Shown here piece after piece: positions 32,797 through 44,277 of a stretch of DNA of 64,000 nt. The DNA lies in NCBI RefSeq assembly GCF_030297155.1, contig NZ_AP028067.1:620001-684000 (forward strand), read 5' to 3'. Within the stretch, counting starts at the first letter, position 1, and each line of letters begins with the position of its first letter. The notes below the pieces were generated by a model. The model did no database searches, was not told the DNA's origin, and saw only the letters and a list, made by a program, of their open reading frames with translations. Origin of the DNA: Vibrio sp. FE10. Its GTDB lineage: Bacteria; Pseudomonadota; Gammaproteobacteria; Enterobacterales; Vibrionaceae. The translations under genes were made by a program, and so were the position numbers.

Positions 32797-32819
32797 CTAT
32801 AGTACAATCGGTACTATAG
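32797..32819. promoter_or_regulatory. Palindromic candidate operator between prx and oxyR2
   Basis: CTATAGTAC at 32797-32805 and GTACTATAG at 32811-32819 form a perfect nine-base inverted repeat around AATCG. It lies about 70 bases before the prx start and 120 before oxyR2. Its arms contain TATAGT, which could be the -10 of prx on the minus strand. The spacing does not fit the classical ATAG-N7-CTAT OxyR array. Confidence 0.55.
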
Positions 32820-32938
32820 AAAAAAGCGAATTAAATAGATTAAGTTAATCGAAAAAAGCGATGAGCTTAATCTTTGCCCAGTCCTTAGGTCTGCTGACCT
32901 TTACATAACTTATCCTACTCATATTACAAAGTAATTTC

Positions 32939-33844
32939 ATGAATAAATGGCCAAGTCTTAAGCAGCTTCACTATCTTGTTACCCTTCACGAAACTCGTCA
33001 CTTTAGTGATGCAGCGGATCGCTGTTTCGTGAGTCAATCGACACTAAGTAAAGGCATTCAAAACCTCGAAGAGCTGATTGGTTGTCCGCTATATGAGAAG
33101 AAAGATAAAAAGAGCCCATTGGTTTTCACTCAAGCGGGTGAGCTGGTAGTTAAGCACGGTCGAGAGTTATTGGCGAAAGGTCAAGACTTGGTTGAGCTCG
33201 GAAATCTATGCAATGGTGATGCGATGCAAGGTCAGCTGCGAGTGGGGTGTATTCCTACCATAGCACCATTCCTTTTATGTGATTTGGTCCAAGAAGCCAA
33301 CCATCGTTTCCCGCAGCTAAACTTACTATTGCGTGAAGACACGACGACCAACTTATTGGCTGCACTGCGTCATGGTGAGTTAGATGTGTTGATTCTGGCT
33401 CTGCCTGTCGATATCGACAACATGGAGAGTAAAGTTGTAGGGCAAGACCCTTTCCGTATGGTGATCAGTCGCAATCAAGCCGATGGTATTCGTGTCCCAA
33501 TTAAATATGACGACCTGCCGGATGAATCTGTTTTTCTATTAGAAAATGAACACTGCTTAACCGAGCACGCGGTATCAGCTTGTAAGTTAACGGATAAAGA
33601 GAAGATAAACCCATTTACCGCGACAAGCCTACACACATTGGTGCAAATGGTAGCAAATGGTTTAGGAACCACCTTTATTCCGCAGATGGCTATTGACCAC
33701 GGTTTATTGGAAAACCAAAATCTAGTGGTTATTGATCCCCCTGGTCAGCAAGCGTACCGAGATATCGGCCTTGTGTGGCGACCAAGTTCATCACGTCGCG
33801 AAACCTTCCATCAACTAGCCGATGTGGTTTCTGAGTTGCTGTAA
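32939..33844 (+). CDS. oxyR2: OxyR2-type peroxide-sensing LysR regulator
   Basis: A 301-residue OxyR. The N-terminal helix-turn-helix (about 5-62) includes DAADRCFVSQSTLSKGIQ. The regulatory domain carries the redox pair Cys206 and Cys215, nine residues apart as in E. coli OxyR Cys199/Cys208. Residue 204 is Glu (ENEHC), where E. coli OxyR has Gly. From memory, Glu204 next to Cys206 is the hallmark of the hypersensitive V. vulnificus OxyR2, which controls a divergent prx2. Here too a 2-Cys peroxiredoxin is divergent. The OxyR call is secure; the OxyR2 type is well supported. Confidence 0.88.
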   Translation: MNKWPSLKQLHYLVTLHETRHFSDAADRCFVSQSTLSKGIQNLEELIGCPLYEKKDKKSPLVFTQAGELVVKHGRELLAKGQDLVELGNLCNGDAMQGQLRVGCIPTIAPFLLCDLVQEANHRFPQLNLLLREDTTTNLLAALRHGELDVLILALPVDIDNMESKVVGQDPFRMVISRNQADGIRVPIKYDDLPDESVFLLENEHCLTEHAVSACKLTDKEKINPFTATSLHTLVQMVANGLGTTFIPQMAIDHGLLENQNLVVIDPPGQQAYRDIGLVWRPSSSRRETFHQLADVVSELL

Positions 33845-33881
33845 AAACTGTCGTAGACACCTACGTATTCCCCCTACCTTT

Positions 33882-33908
33882 GAGCGGCTATTTAAGCCGC
33901 TCTTTTTG
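33882..33908 (+). terminator. Terminator after oxyR2
   Basis: GAGCGGC (33882-33888), loop TATTTAA and GCCGCTC (33896-33902) are followed by TTTTTG, about 40 bases after the stop. Confidence 0.9.
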
Positions 33909-33921
33909 TAGCTTCCGAGCG

Positions 33922-34368
33922 TTACTCTACTTCAGCTTCTTCCGGCTCTACTTCTTCTTGCAGTTCCAACAAATTGATCGCTATTGTGACGAAATCGCTG
34001 TCTGTAATAATCCCCACTAATTCGTAGTTTTCTACAACAGGTAAACAGCCCACTTTGTGTTTCTGCATATAGATAGCCGACTCTTTTAATCCTGCACGCG
34101 GCTCTACTGACATAACGCTTTTGTGCATGATGTCGTTGAGTGGTGTTGAGAGAGTAAAAGATTGAGCTTGTGGGATATTTTGTAGGCTGGATTCTTGAGC
34201 GGCAAGAACGTCTCGTTGTGTGACGACGCCAAGTAGCTTTCTGTCGGCATCAACGACTGGGATATGGCGGATATCAAGCGCTTCCATCATGTGCTTAGCG
34301 TCGGCCAGTGAATGTGAGCGCAATAGAGTATGAGGGTTGCGAGTCATCATATCTTCAACCTTGATCAT
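33922..34368 (-). CDS. CBS-domain protein
   Basis: A 148-residue protein made almost wholly of two CBS domains (about 5-58 and 75-132), which usually bind adenine nucleotides and act as regulatory modules. The first repeat starts MTRNPHTLLRSHSLADA and includes DIRHIPVVDADRKLLGVVTQRD. The second includes VGCLPVVENYELVGIITDSDFV. A strongly acidic tail follows. A perfect AAGGAGG lies five bases before the ATG at 34368, so the 32-residue upstream extension of the frame is rejected. The ligand and partner are unknown. Confidence 0.9.
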   Translation of the reverse strand: MIKVEDMMTRNPHTLLRSHSLADAKHMMEALDIRHIPVVDADRKLLGVVTQRDVLAAQESSLQNIPQAQSFTLSTPLNDIMHKSVMSVEPRAGLKESAIYMQKHKVGCLPVVENYELVGIITDSDFVTIAINLLELQEEVEPEEAEVE

Positions 34369-34539
34369 ACGAACCTCCTTATTTTTTAATTTGTTGCTAT
34401 TACTATAGTTTTTTATCCAAAAAATAACTGAGAGCTGACGCATTTTTGGGGGAGTTTTATGCAACTAATTCTCGAACTTTAAGAGGTGAATCGGTAGCAT
34501 TATTTTACGCCTCTTTACAATAATCCATGGCTGTAAACC

Positions 34540-34567
34540 TTGCTATTGCGGCTCGTGTGCCTATACT
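34540..34567 (+). promoter_or_regulatory. Candidate sigma-70 promoter of queA
   Basis: TTGCTA at 34540-34545 and TATACT at 34562-34567 are separated by 16 bases, about 137 bases before queA. The rest of the 34369-34703 gap holds no gene that I can support. Confidence 0.45.
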
Positions 34568-34688
34568 AGCCCACTGCGAAATTTTTAGTCGCGCCTGTGA
34601 TATGTTTACGGTAGCTATTTCCTTACGGTAACGGTTTATTGGCGGCAGCGATTTATGATTCGTCAACGATACAAACCTCATCAACTAA

Positions 34689-35756
<1,068 letters not shown>

Positions 35757-35786
35757 TTTATAGCTTTGGTCTTAAAGCTCAAAGCT

Positions 35787-35819
35787 TGGTGAGCTAATAG
35801 ATTCACCATTAGCTCCAAA
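35787..35819 (+). repeat. Inverted repeat between queA and tgt
   Basis: TTGG-T-GAGCTAAT and ATTAGCTC-CAA pair over 11-12 positions with one mismatch, around AGATTCACC (core arms 35791-35798 and 35808-35815). There is no T-run, so it is more likely an mRNA-stabilising or attenuating hairpin than a full terminator. Confidence 0.5.
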
Positions 35820-35936
35820 ATATTTACGGGTGCTAGCAGTAGGCTAGGAGTCGGGCAGGTCACTGTCTAATCTCTCGCAAGGAATACGCGACCGCTCCTC
35901 ATAGAACTCGCTAGATTGAACTTATGTTTAGCTTAA

Positions 35937-37121
<1,185 letters not shown>

Positions 37122-37231
37122 TATTTCTTTTTTGCGAGCCCTATCTCTCTTCCGAGTGATGGGGCTTGAAAATAAAGGGATGCAACCCAATTAGACAAAC
37201 AATTACTAAAATATAATAGAGGATGTTTTTA

Positions 37232-37561
37232 ATGTTTATTTCTCAAGCTCACGCAGCAGCAGAAGGTGCACCAGCAGGCGGCGGTTTCGAAATGCTTATC
37301 ATGCTAGGTATGTTCGCTGTGATCTTCTACTTCATGATCTACCGTCCACAAGCTAAGCGCGTAAAAGAGCATAAGAACCTTATGTCTTCTATGGGCAAAG
37401 GCGATGAAGTTCTAACGAGCGGCGGTCTGATTGGTAAGATCACTAAGATTGCAGAAGACAGCGACTACGTTGCTATCGAACTGAACGCAAACAACGAAGT
37501 TGTTATCAAGAAAGACTTCGTTACAGCAGTGCTACCAAAAGGTACTCTGAAATCTCTATAA
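37232..37561 (+). CDS. yajC: YajC, Sec translocon accessory subunit
   Basis: YajC is a small single-span membrane protein that associates with SecDF and SecYEG. I choose the ATG at 37232, nine bases after GAGG; the ATG three codons earlier would abut the ribosome site directly. The 109-residue product starts MFISQAHA, has a hydrophobic segment at about 17-37 (FEMLIMLGMFAVIFYFM) and then the family motif YRPQAKRVKEHKNLM, followed by a small beta domain. It lies 20 bases before secD, in the same operon. Confidence 0.95.
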   Translation: MFISQAHAAAEGAPAGGGFEMLIMLGMFAVIFYFMIYRPQAKRVKEHKNLMSSMGKGDEVLTSGGLIGKITKIAEDSDYVAIELNANNEVVIKKDFVTAVLPKGTLKSL

Positions 37562-37581
37562 ACAGCTAGAGGATCCTCGCT

Positions 37582-39438
37582 GTGCTAAACCGTTATCCGT
37601 TATGGAAGTATTTGATGGTGATGTTTGCCATCGCTATCGCTGCGTTGTACGCACTTCCAAATATATACGGTGAAGATCCGGCAGTTCAAGTTACAGGGGC
37701 GCGCGGCGCCTCTGTAGATCTGTCTACGCTGGATGCTGTCACCGACGCTCTTGAAGCAAAGAGCCTTTCTACTAAATCCGTTGCTCTAGAGAACGGTTCC
37801 ATTCTTGTTCGCTTTAACGATACAGATACGCAAATCAGTGCCCGTGATATCATCACAGAAGCACTAGGCGATGACGTTATCGTTGCTTTAAACCTAGCTG
37901 CTTCAACTCCTGATTGGCTCGAGTCTATTGGTGCTGCACCAATGAAACTGGGTCTTGACCTGCGTGGTGGTGTTCACTTCTTAATGGAAGTGGATATGGA
38001 CGCTGCAATGGAAAAGCTCGTTGGCCAACAAGAAGAAGCGTTCCGTAGCGAACTTCGTGAAGAAAAAATCCGTTACCGTGCTATTCGCCCATCGGGTAAA
38101 GATGCCGTAGAAGTGATTCTGCGTAACGAAGAGCAGCTTGCTGAAGCGAAATCGCTACTGCAATCTAAGCACCAAGATATGACGTTCGTAGATTCAGAAT
38201 CTAACGGTCGTTTCTCTTTGATTGCTAACTTCACTGAAACTCGCCTTCAAGAAATCCGCAACTACGCGGTAGAGCAAAACATTACCATTCTACGTAACCG
38301 TGTTAACGAACTTGGTGTTGCTGAACCTTTGGTTCAACGTCAAGGCGCTAGCCGTATCGTAGTGGAATTGCCAGGTGTTCAAGACACGGCTCGTGCTAAA
38401 GAAATTTTAGGCGCAACCGCAACTCTTGAATTCCGTGAAGTGGACAGCAGTGCCGATTTGGCCGCTGCAGCTTCTGGTCGTGCTCCTGCTGGTAGTGAAA
38501 TCAAGCAAGACCGTGATGGTCGCCCTGTGGTACTCAAGAAACGCGTTATCTTAGGCGGTTCTAGCATTACAGATGCAAGCTCAAGTGTTGATGAATATGG
38601 TCGCCCACAAGTTAACATCTCGCTAGACAGCGAAGGTGGTAGCAAGATGTCTACGTTCTCTCGTCAAAATATCGGTAAGCTAATGGCAACCGTATTTGCA
38701 GAGTACAAAGACAGCGGTCGTAAAACACCTGAAGGCCGAGTGATCCTAAGTAAGCACGAAGAAGTGATTAACCAAGCGACGATTCAATCTGCGCTTGGCC
38801 GTAACTTCCGTATTACAGGTATCGATTCAACGGCTGAAGCTCATAACTTGGCACTTCTACTGCGTGCTGGTGCATTGATTGCTCCTATCTCGATTGTAGA
38901 AGAACGTACGATTGGTCCATCTATGGGTCAACAAAACATCGATATGGGTATCATGGCGATGGTTTGGGGTATGGCTGCAGTAATGCTGTTTACACTGCTT
39001 TACTACCGTACTTTCGGTTTGATTGCGAACGTCGCTCTGATGGCTAACTTGGTGTTGATTATTGGTGTGATGTCGATGATTCCTGGCGCGACAATGACGC
39101 TACCAGGTATTGCCGGTATCGTATTGACGGTCGGTATGGCAGTCGATGCCAACGTTCTTATCTTTGAGCGTATACGTGAAGAACTTCGAGATGGACGCAG
39201 TCCACAGCAAGCGATTCACCAAGGTTATGCAAACGCATTTAGTACAATCGCCGATGCCAACATCACCACACTACTAACAGCAATCATTCTATTTGCTGTC
39301 GGTACAGGTGCGATTAAAGGCTTCGCGGTAACGTTATCAATCGGTATCTTGACTTCAATGTTTACAGCTATTATCGGAACACGTTGTATCGTGAACCTGA
39401 TGTATGGCGGTAAACGTGTTAAGAAACTGTCGATCTAA
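37582..39438 (+). CDS. secD: SecD, protein-export membrane protein
   Basis: SecD with SecF forms an ion-driven motor that pulls proteins through the Sec channel to the periplasm. The 618-residue protein starts at GTG after AGAGGA. It has a first membrane helix (about 10-27), a large periplasmic region with the P1 head and base including [16 protein letters not shown] and [18 protein letters not shown], and five helices in the last 200 residues, with the [15 protein letters not shown] motif carrying the conserved Asp. In Vibrio the standard SecDF pair is sodium-driven (family knowledge). secF follows after 14 bases. Confidence 0.97.
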   Translation: MLNRYPLWKYLMVMFAIAIAALYALPNIYGEDPAVQVTGARGASVDLSTLDAVTDALEAKSLSTKSVALENGSILVRFNDTDTQISARDIITEALGDDVIVALNLAASTPDWLESIGAAPMKLGLDLRGGVHFLMEVDMDAAMEKLVGQQEEAFRSELREEKIRYRAIRPSGKDAVEVILRNEEQLAEAKSLLQSKHQDMTFVDSESNGRFSLIANFTETRLQEIRNYAVEQNITILRNRVNELGVAEPLVQRQGASRIVVELPGVQDTARAKEILGATATLEFREVDSSADLAAAASGRAPAGSEIKQDRDGRPVVLKKRVILGGSSITDASSSVDEYGRPQVNISLDSEGGSKMSTFSRQNIGKLMATVFAEYKDSGRKTPEGRVILSKHEEVINQATIQSALGRNFRITGIDSTAEAHNLALLLRAGALIAPISIVEERTIGPSMGQQNIDMGIMAMVWGMAAVMLFTLLYYRTFGLIANVALMANLVLIIGVMSMIPGATMTLPGIAGIVLTVGMAVDANVLIFERIREELRDGRSPQQAIHQGYANAFSTIADANITTLLTAIILFAVGTGAIKGFAVTLSIGILTSMFTAIIGTRCIVNLMYGGKRVKKLSI

Positions 39439-39452
39439 GGCTAGGAATTAAT

Positions 39453-40400
39453 ATGTTTCAGATTCTAAAAGCAGAAAAAATGATCGACTTTATGCGTTGG
39501 TCAAAGGTTGCCTTTGTATTCTCTATCTTGATGATTGGTACGGCTATCTTCACCCTAACAACGAAATCGTTGAACTGGGGTCTAGATTTTACCGGCGGTA
39601 CTCTGATTGAAGTGGGTTTTGAGGAGCCAGCAAACCTACCTGACATTCGAAGTGCACTAGAAGCAGAAGGCTTTGGTGATGCTACGGTTCAGAACTTTGG
39701 TTCTGCGCGTGAGGTAATGGTTCGTCTACGTCCACGTGATGGTGTTGCGGGCGAAACGCTTGGTAACCAAATCCTGTCTGCAATTAAAGATGGTACTGGT
39801 GAGCAAGTTGAGATGCGTCGTATCGAGTTCGTTGGTCCAAACGTGGGCGATGAACTAACAGAAGCTGGTGGTCTTGCGATCTTAGTTTCTCTGATCTGTA
39901 TCTTGATCTACGTATCAGTGCGATTTGAATGGCGATTGGCCGCAGGTGCTGTATTAGCCCTAGCGCACGACGTTATCATCACATTAGGTGTGTTCTCTCT
40001 AATGCAAATTGAGGTAGACCTTACTATCGTGGCAGCCTTGCTGACGGTGGTCGGTTACTCCCTCAACGATACCATAGTGGTATTTGACCGTATTCGTGAG
40101 AACTTCCGTAAGATGCGTAAAGGCGAAGCGCCTGAAGTGTTGAACAGCTCAATCACGCAAACATTGAGCCGTACTTTGATTACTTCTGGTACGACGTTGT
40201 TCGTGGTTATCGCTCTGTTTGTACAGGGTGGTGCTATGATTCACGGCTTCGCGACTGCACTTCTATTGGGCATTACGGTTGGTACTTACTCTTCTATCTA
40301 CGTTGCATCAGCACTAGCTATGAAGTTGGGTATCACGCGTGAACACCTAATGCCACCACAAGTGGAAAAAGAAGGTGAAGAGTTTAACGAGATGCCTTAA
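39453..40400 (+). CDS. secF: SecF, protein-export membrane protein
   Basis: SecF is the partner of SecD. The 315-residue protein has six predicted membrane helices, the first at about 19-36. Marks are GLDFTGGTLIEV near residues 42-53 and VVGYSLNDTIVVFDRIRE with the conserved Asp of the ion path. The C-terminal helices include TTLFVVIALFVQGG. It ends the queA-tgt-yajC-secDF cluster and is followed by a strong terminator. Confidence 0.97.
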   Translation: MFQILKAEKMIDFMRWSKVAFVFSILMIGTAIFTLTTKSLNWGLDFTGGTLIEVGFEEPANLPDIRSALEAEGFGDATVQNFGSAREVMVRLRPRDGVAGETLGNQILSAIKDGTGEQVEMRRIEFVGPNVGDELTEAGGLAILVSLICILIYVSVRFEWRLAAGAVLALAHDVIITLGVFSLMQIEVDLTIVAALLTVVGYSLNDTIVVFDRIRENFRKMRKGEAPEVLNSSITQTLSRTLITSGTTLFVVIALFVQGGAMIHGFATALLLGITVGTYSSIYVASALAMKLGITREHLMPPQVEKEGEEFNEMP

Positions 40401-40430
40401 GCCTTGGCTTAAACTGTTTCGATAAACCAA

Positions 40431-40460
40431 AAAAACCGCTAGGCAACTAGCGGTTTTTTT
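40431..40460. terminator. Terminator after secF
   Basis: CCGCTAG (40436-40442), loop GCAA and CTAGCGG (40447-40453) are extended by flanking AAAAA and TTTTTTT, so the hairpin can act in both directions. Confidence 0.93.
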
Positions 40461-40526
40461 ACATCTGTATTTTGTGGTTGAGTTCAATACAATTTAACGT
40501 TGAAGTGATAACTAAGCGCCATCCTA

Positions 40527-40568
40527 CTCGTAGCTCGTAGCTCGTAGCTCGTAGCTCGTATCTCGAAG
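40527..40568. repeat. Heptanucleotide tandem repeat, six units
   Basis: Four exact CTCGTAG units (40527-40554) are followed by CTCGTAT and CTCGAAG. The array sits between the secF and suhB terminators, outside any gene. It looks like a variable-number repeat. Confidence 0.9.
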
Positions 40569-40577
40569 AGCAGATAC

Positions 40578-40606
40578 AAAAAAGCCCCGCAATCGCGAGG
40601 CTTTAG
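40578..40606 (-). terminator. Terminator after suhB
   Basis: AAAGCC-C-CGC (40581-40590), loop AATC and GCG-A-GGCTTT (40595-40604) form a nine-pair stem with one mismatch. On the minus strand it is followed by TTTTGT, about 50 bases after the suhB stop. Confidence 0.75.
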
Positions 40607-40651
40607 AATTTCTACGCTCTGCTATAAGAGAGCTCTAACGTAAGGCCTGAA

Positions 40652-41455
40652 TTACTTCAGCATACCTTCGTTTGCGTTCTCACGAACGTGCTTAAGAATA
40701 GACTTAACACCGCGTGCGCTTGAAGCAACAACATTACCAGAAGTCATGTAATCAGTACCGCCAGCAAAGTCAGTCATGATAGCACCAGCTTCACGAGCGA
40801 TTAGATCGCCAGCTGCTAGATCCCATGGCTTAAGGCCTAGTTCTAGGTAACCGTCAACACGGCCAGCCGCTAGGTAACATAGGTCAAGAGCTGGAGAGCC
40901 AGTACGACGGAAGTCAGCACAGTCAACGAATAGACCAGTGATGATTTTCATGAAAGATTCAGAATGTTGTTTTTGCTTGAATGGGAAGCCAGTAGCAAGA
41001 ACAGTACCTTGAAGGTCTTTAAGTTGAGTAACACGCATACGAGCGTTGTTAAGTTGTGCGCCAGCGCCACGTTGAGCTGTGAATAGCTCGTTTAGCATTG
41101 GATCATAAACACAAGCAACTTCTGTACGACCGTTCATGCGAACAGCGATAGATACTGAGAAGTGAGGGAAACCTTTTACAAAGTTGTTGGTGCCATCTAG
41201 TGGGTCAACGATCCATTGTACGTCAGAGTCTTTACCTTCAGTTAGGCCTGACTCTTCAGAAATAATGCTGTGCTCTGGGTAAGATGATTTGATTGTCTCA
41301 ATAATCATGTACTCAGCTTCTTGAGCAATGTTAGTAACGTAATCGTTGTTACCTTTTAGAGATGTTTCGATCTTATCAGTTGTTTCTAGAGATTTAGCAA
41401 TATGGTTGCCAGCTTTACGCGCAGCGCGTATCGCAATGTTTAGCATTGGATGCAT
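40652..41455 (-). CDS. suhB: SuhB, inositol-1-monophosphatase family / rRNA transcription factor
   Basis: SuhB is an inositol-phosphatase-fold protein. In E. coli it also joins the Nus antitermination complex on rRNA operons, which suits a genome region holding boxA-led rrn. I start at the ATG at 41455 because the family start MHPMLNIAIRAARKAG lies there, and the longer frame adds 34 unmatched residues. The 267-residue protein has metal-site motifs with Glu67 in ISEESG, Asp84 and Asp87 in DPLDGTNNF, and a C-terminal KPWDLAAGDLIAREAG. It is divergent from trmJ. Confidence 0.96.
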   Translation of the reverse strand: MHPMLNIAIRAARKAGNHIAKSLETTDKIETSLKGNNDYVTNIAQEAEYMIIETIKSSYPEHSIISEESGLTEGKDSDVQWIVDPLDGTNNFVKGFPHFSVSIAVRMNGRTEVACVYDPMLNELFTAQRGAGAQLNNARMRVTQLKDLQGTVLATGFPFKQKQHSESFMKIITGLFVDCADFRRTGSPALDLCYLAAGRVDGYLELGLKPWDLAAGDLIAREAGAIMTDFAGGTDYMTSGNVVASSARGVKSILKHVRENANEGMLK

Positions 41456-41635
41456 AGGTTTTTCCCACAAGATGTTAAAGAACAGTTTAAAGCGGCGGCG
41501 AGTATACCAAATTTTTTGCAAAAGGGAAGTGGTTGTTTTTTGAACTCTTGAATTCACATTACGAGAAGGGTCTGACCATTTTACTTAGCTATGTGTTAAT
41601 ATCTCGCGATTATTTTTAAAGTGGTGTCATATAGC

Positions 41636-42364
41636 ATGTTAGACAATGTAAAAGTCGTTCTGGTTGGTACGTCTCATTCGGGAAATATCGGATCAGCAGC
41701 TCGCGCAATGAAAGTGATGGGTTTGAGTCAATTGGTTCTTGTCGATCCTCAATGTGAAGTTGACGAGCAGACCTTAGCACTGGCAGCGGGTGCAGGTGAC
41801 ATCGCAGAAAATGCGACGATTGTTTCTACACTGGATGAAGCAGTAAAAGATTGTGGTTTGGTGGTAGGTTCGAGTGCGCGTTCACGTACGCTCGAATGGC
41901 CAATGCTTGAGCCGCGTGAATGTGGTGAAAAGTTTGCAGTTGAAGGTCAAAAACACCCGGTAGCGTTAGTCTTTGGCCGTGAACGTACTGGTCTAACAAA
42001 TGATGAACTGCAAAAGTGTCATTACCATGTATGTATCCCCGCGAATCCTGAGTACAGTTCACTGAACCTAGCTATGGCGGTACAAACGCTAAGCTATGAA
42101 GTTCGCGTGGCACACCTTGATATGGTTGCTAGCCAATATCAGCCGCAGCAACAAGATGACTATCCTCGTCACGAAGAACTAGAAATGTTCTACGAACACC
42201 TTGAAAAAGTGATCATCGATACCCAATTTATCTCTAAGGACAAGCCTGGTCAGGTGATGAACAAGCTACGTCGTCTATTCAGTCGAGCTCGTCCAGAACT
42301 GCAAGAGATCAATACTCTACGTGGTATTTTGACCTCAATTGAGAAGAGTAATAAAGATAAATAA
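41636..42364 (+). CDS. trmJ: TrmJ, tRNA (cytidine/uridine-32-2'-O)-methyltransferase
   Basis: TrmJ is a SPOUT-family enzyme that methylates the ribose of residue 32 in several tRNAs using SAM. I start at the ATG at 41636 ([19 protein letters not shown]), matching E. coli TrmJ; a GTG-led frame begins five codons earlier. The 242-residue protein shows the knotted SAM site: [10 protein letters not shown] near residue 79, [13 protein letters not shown] near 108, and [14 protein letters not shown] near 135. It lies just upstream of the isc operon, as in E. coli, separated by the IscR-controlled promoter. Confidence 0.96.
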   Translation: MLDNVKVVLVGTSHSGNIGSAARAMKVMGLSQLVLVDPQCEVDEQTLALAAGAGDIAENATIVSTLDEAVKDCGLVVGSSARSRTLEWPMLEPRECGEKFAVEGQKHPVALVFGRERTGLTNDELQKCHYHVCIPANPEYSSLNLAMAVQTLSYEVRVAHLDMVASQYQPQQQDDYPRHEELEMFYEHLEKVIIDTQFISKDKPGQVMNKLRRLFSRARPELQEINTLRGILTSIEKSNKDK

Positions 42365-42388
42365 AGCCCATGCAATAGGTAGGGGTGA

Positions 42389-42446
42389 ATACCTGACTAA
42401 AATAGTCAACTAAATACTTGACCAATTTAGTCGGGTATGGGAAAAT
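42389..42446 (+). promoter_or_regulatory. Two type-1 IscR boxes and promoter of the isc operon
   Basis: Two adjacent sites fit the type-1 IscR consensus: 42389-42413 (ATACCTGACT...AGTCAAC) and 42414-42438 (ATACTTGACC...AGTCGGGTAT). The second overlaps a -35 TTGACC (42418-42423), with GAAAAT (42441-42446) as -10 after 17 bases. This predicts repression by cluster-loaded IscR. Confidence 0.85.
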
Positions 42447-42480
42447 TCCAACCACATAAACAATGTGGATACGGTGTGAT

Positions 42481-43002
42481 ATGAAACTTACATCTAAAGG
42501 AAGATATGCGGTAACAGCTATGCTAGATGTAGCACTGCATTCGCAAAAAAGCCCAGTTCCTCTGGCTGACATTTCAGAGCGACAGGGTATTTCGTTATCT
42601 TACTTAGAACAGCTATTTTCTAAGTTACGTAAAGCTGGCTTAGTTGCTAGTGTTCGTGGTCCTGGTGGTGGTTACCGCCTAGGTGCTGAAGCGGGCGACA
42701 TCGCTGTCGGAACTGTGATTGCTGCAGTAGACGAATCAGTTGATGCAACTAAGTGTCACGGTAGAGCAGATTGCCAAGGTGGTAGTCGTTGTTTAACTCA
42801 CACCTTATGGCGTGATTTAAGCTCCCGTATTAGCAGCTTCTTAAATGACATTACGCTCGGTGAGCTAATGAAAGATAACGAAGTCTTACAGATTTCTGAT
42901 CGTCAAGATATCGATCTTGCGGTTAATAATGGTTTTGCACAAAAAAATACGAGCACTACAACGATTAGTGCAGCACCTCACGGTGTTAATGCCCGCTCTT
43001 AG
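42481..43002 (+). CDS. iscR: IscR, iron-sulfur cluster regulator
   Basis: IscR is an Rrf2-family repressor that senses cluster supply through a [2Fe-2S] centre. The ATG at 42481 gives [16 protein letters not shown], the family start; the longer frame adds six residues. The 173-residue protein has a winged helix (about 1-60, with [19 protein letters not shown]) and cluster ligands Cys92, Cys98, Cys104 and His107, at the E. coli positions. The Ser-rich C-terminal tail is variable in the family. It lies 27 bases before iscS and represses its own operon through the upstream boxes. Confidence 0.98.
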   Translation: MKLTSKGRYAVTAMLDVALHSQKSPVPLADISERQGISLSYLEQLFSKLRKAGLVASVRGPGGGYRLGAEAGDIAVGTVIAAVDESVDATKCHGRADCQGGSRCLTHTLWRDLSSRISSFLNDITLGELMKDNEVLQISDRQDIDLAVNNGFAQKNTSTTTISAAPHGVNARS

Positions 43003-43029
43003 CGGTCAGTTTTTACATTGGAGTAGAAA

Positions 43030-44244
43030 ATGAAACTGCCTATTTACTTTGACTATTCAGCTACATGTCCAGTCGATCCACGTGTTGCTGAAAAGATGGT
43101 TCAGTGTATGACGATGGATGGTAACTTCGGTAACCCTGCGTCTCGTTCACACCGTTATGGCTGGCAGGCAGAAGAATCAGTAGATAATGCTCGTGAGCAA
43201 ATTGCCGATCTACTAAATGCAGACCCACGTGAAATTGTTTTCACGTCAGGTGCTACAGAGTCAGACAACCTTGCGATTAAAGGTGCAGCGCACTTTTATG
43301 AGAAGAAAGGTAAGCACGTAATCACTTGTAAAACAGAACATAAAGCGGTTCTTGATCCATGTCGCCAACTAGAGCGTGAAGGTTTTGAGGTTACATACCT
43401 TGAGCCAGAAGCTAACGGCATCATCGATCTAGACAAGCTACAAGCTGCAATGCGTGAAGATACAGTTCTTGTTTCTATCATGCACGTGAACAACGAGATT
43501 GGTGTAATCCAAGATATCGCTGCAATCGGCGAGTTATGTCGCTCACGCAAGATCATCTTCCACGTTGATGCGGCTCAGTCTGCGGGTAAAATCCCACTAG
43601 ACGTAAAAGAGATGAAAGTAGACCTTATTTCATTTTCTGCGCACAAAGCATATGGCCCTAAAGGCATCGGTGCTTTGTACGTTCGTCGTAAGCCACGTAT
43701 TCGCCTAGAAGCGCAAATGCACGGTGGCGGTCATGAACGTGGTTTCCGTTCTGGTACGCTTGCTACTCACCAAATCGTGGGTATGGGCGAAGCTTTTGCA
43801 ATCGCTAAACAAGATATGCAGAAAGATTACGATCACGCACTAGCTCTTCGTGAACGCCTACTTAAAGGTGTTCAAGATCTAGAAGCAGTAACCGTAAACG
43901 GCGACTTAGACCAACGTGTACCACACAACCTAAACGTGAGCTTCGCTTTCGTTGAAGGTGAGTCTCTGCTTATGTCTCTAAAAGACCTAGCAGTATCATC
44001 AGGTTCTGCATGTACATCAGCAAGCCTAGAGCCTTCATACGTTCTACGTGCTCTTGGTCTTAATGATGAACTGGCACACAGCTCAGTACGTTTCTCATTC
44101 GGCCGTTTCACAACGGAAGAAGAAATCGACTACGCGATTGCACAAATCCGTGTAGCGGTAAACAAATTACGCGACATGTCTCCTCTATGGGATATGTATA
44201 AAGAAGGGATTGATTTGAACACTGTTGAGTGGGCTCATCACTAA
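43030..44244 (+). CDS. iscS: IscS, cysteine desulfurase
   Basis: IscS is a pyridoxal-phosphate enzyme that takes sulfur from cysteine for Fe-S clusters, thio-tRNA and other pathways. The 404-residue length equals that of E. coli. The PLP lysine is Lys206 in [12 protein letters not shown], the persulfide cysteine is Cys328 in [13 protein letters not shown], and the catalytic His104 lies in KTEHKA. ATG follows GGAGTAG. It is the second gene of the isc operon. Confidence 0.99.
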   Translation: MKLPIYFDYSATCPVDPRVAEKMVQCMTMDGNFGNPASRSHRYGWQAEESVDNAREQIADLLNADPREIVFTSGATESDNLAIKGAAHFYEKKGKHVITCKTEHKAVLDPCRQLEREGFEVTYLEPEANGIIDLDKLQAAMREDTVLVSIMHVNNEIGVIQDIAAIGELCRSRKIIFHVDAAQSAGKIPLDVKEMKVDLISFSAHKAYGPKGIGALYVRRKPRIRLEAQMHGGGHERGFRSGTLATHQIVGMGEAFAIAKQDMQKDYDHALALRERLLKGVQDLEAVTVNGDLDQRVPHNLNVSFAFVEGESLLMSLKDLAVSSGSACTSASLEPSYVLRALGLNDELAHSSVRFSFGRFTTEEEIDYAIAQIRVAVNKLRDMSPLWDMYKEGIDLNTVEWAHH

Positions 44245-44277
44245 TCTCACGGAAATAGAGGATTCGAGGTAACTATC

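Noticed and set aside
32797..32839. Classical OxyR site (ATAG-N7-CTAT-N7-ATAG-N7-CTAT)
   Set aside because: ATAG and CTAT units are present but their spacing (start distances 15, 17, 19) does not fit the 11-base phase.
40527..40568. CRISPR array
   Set aside because: The units are seven bases long with no spacers, so it is a simple tandem repeat.
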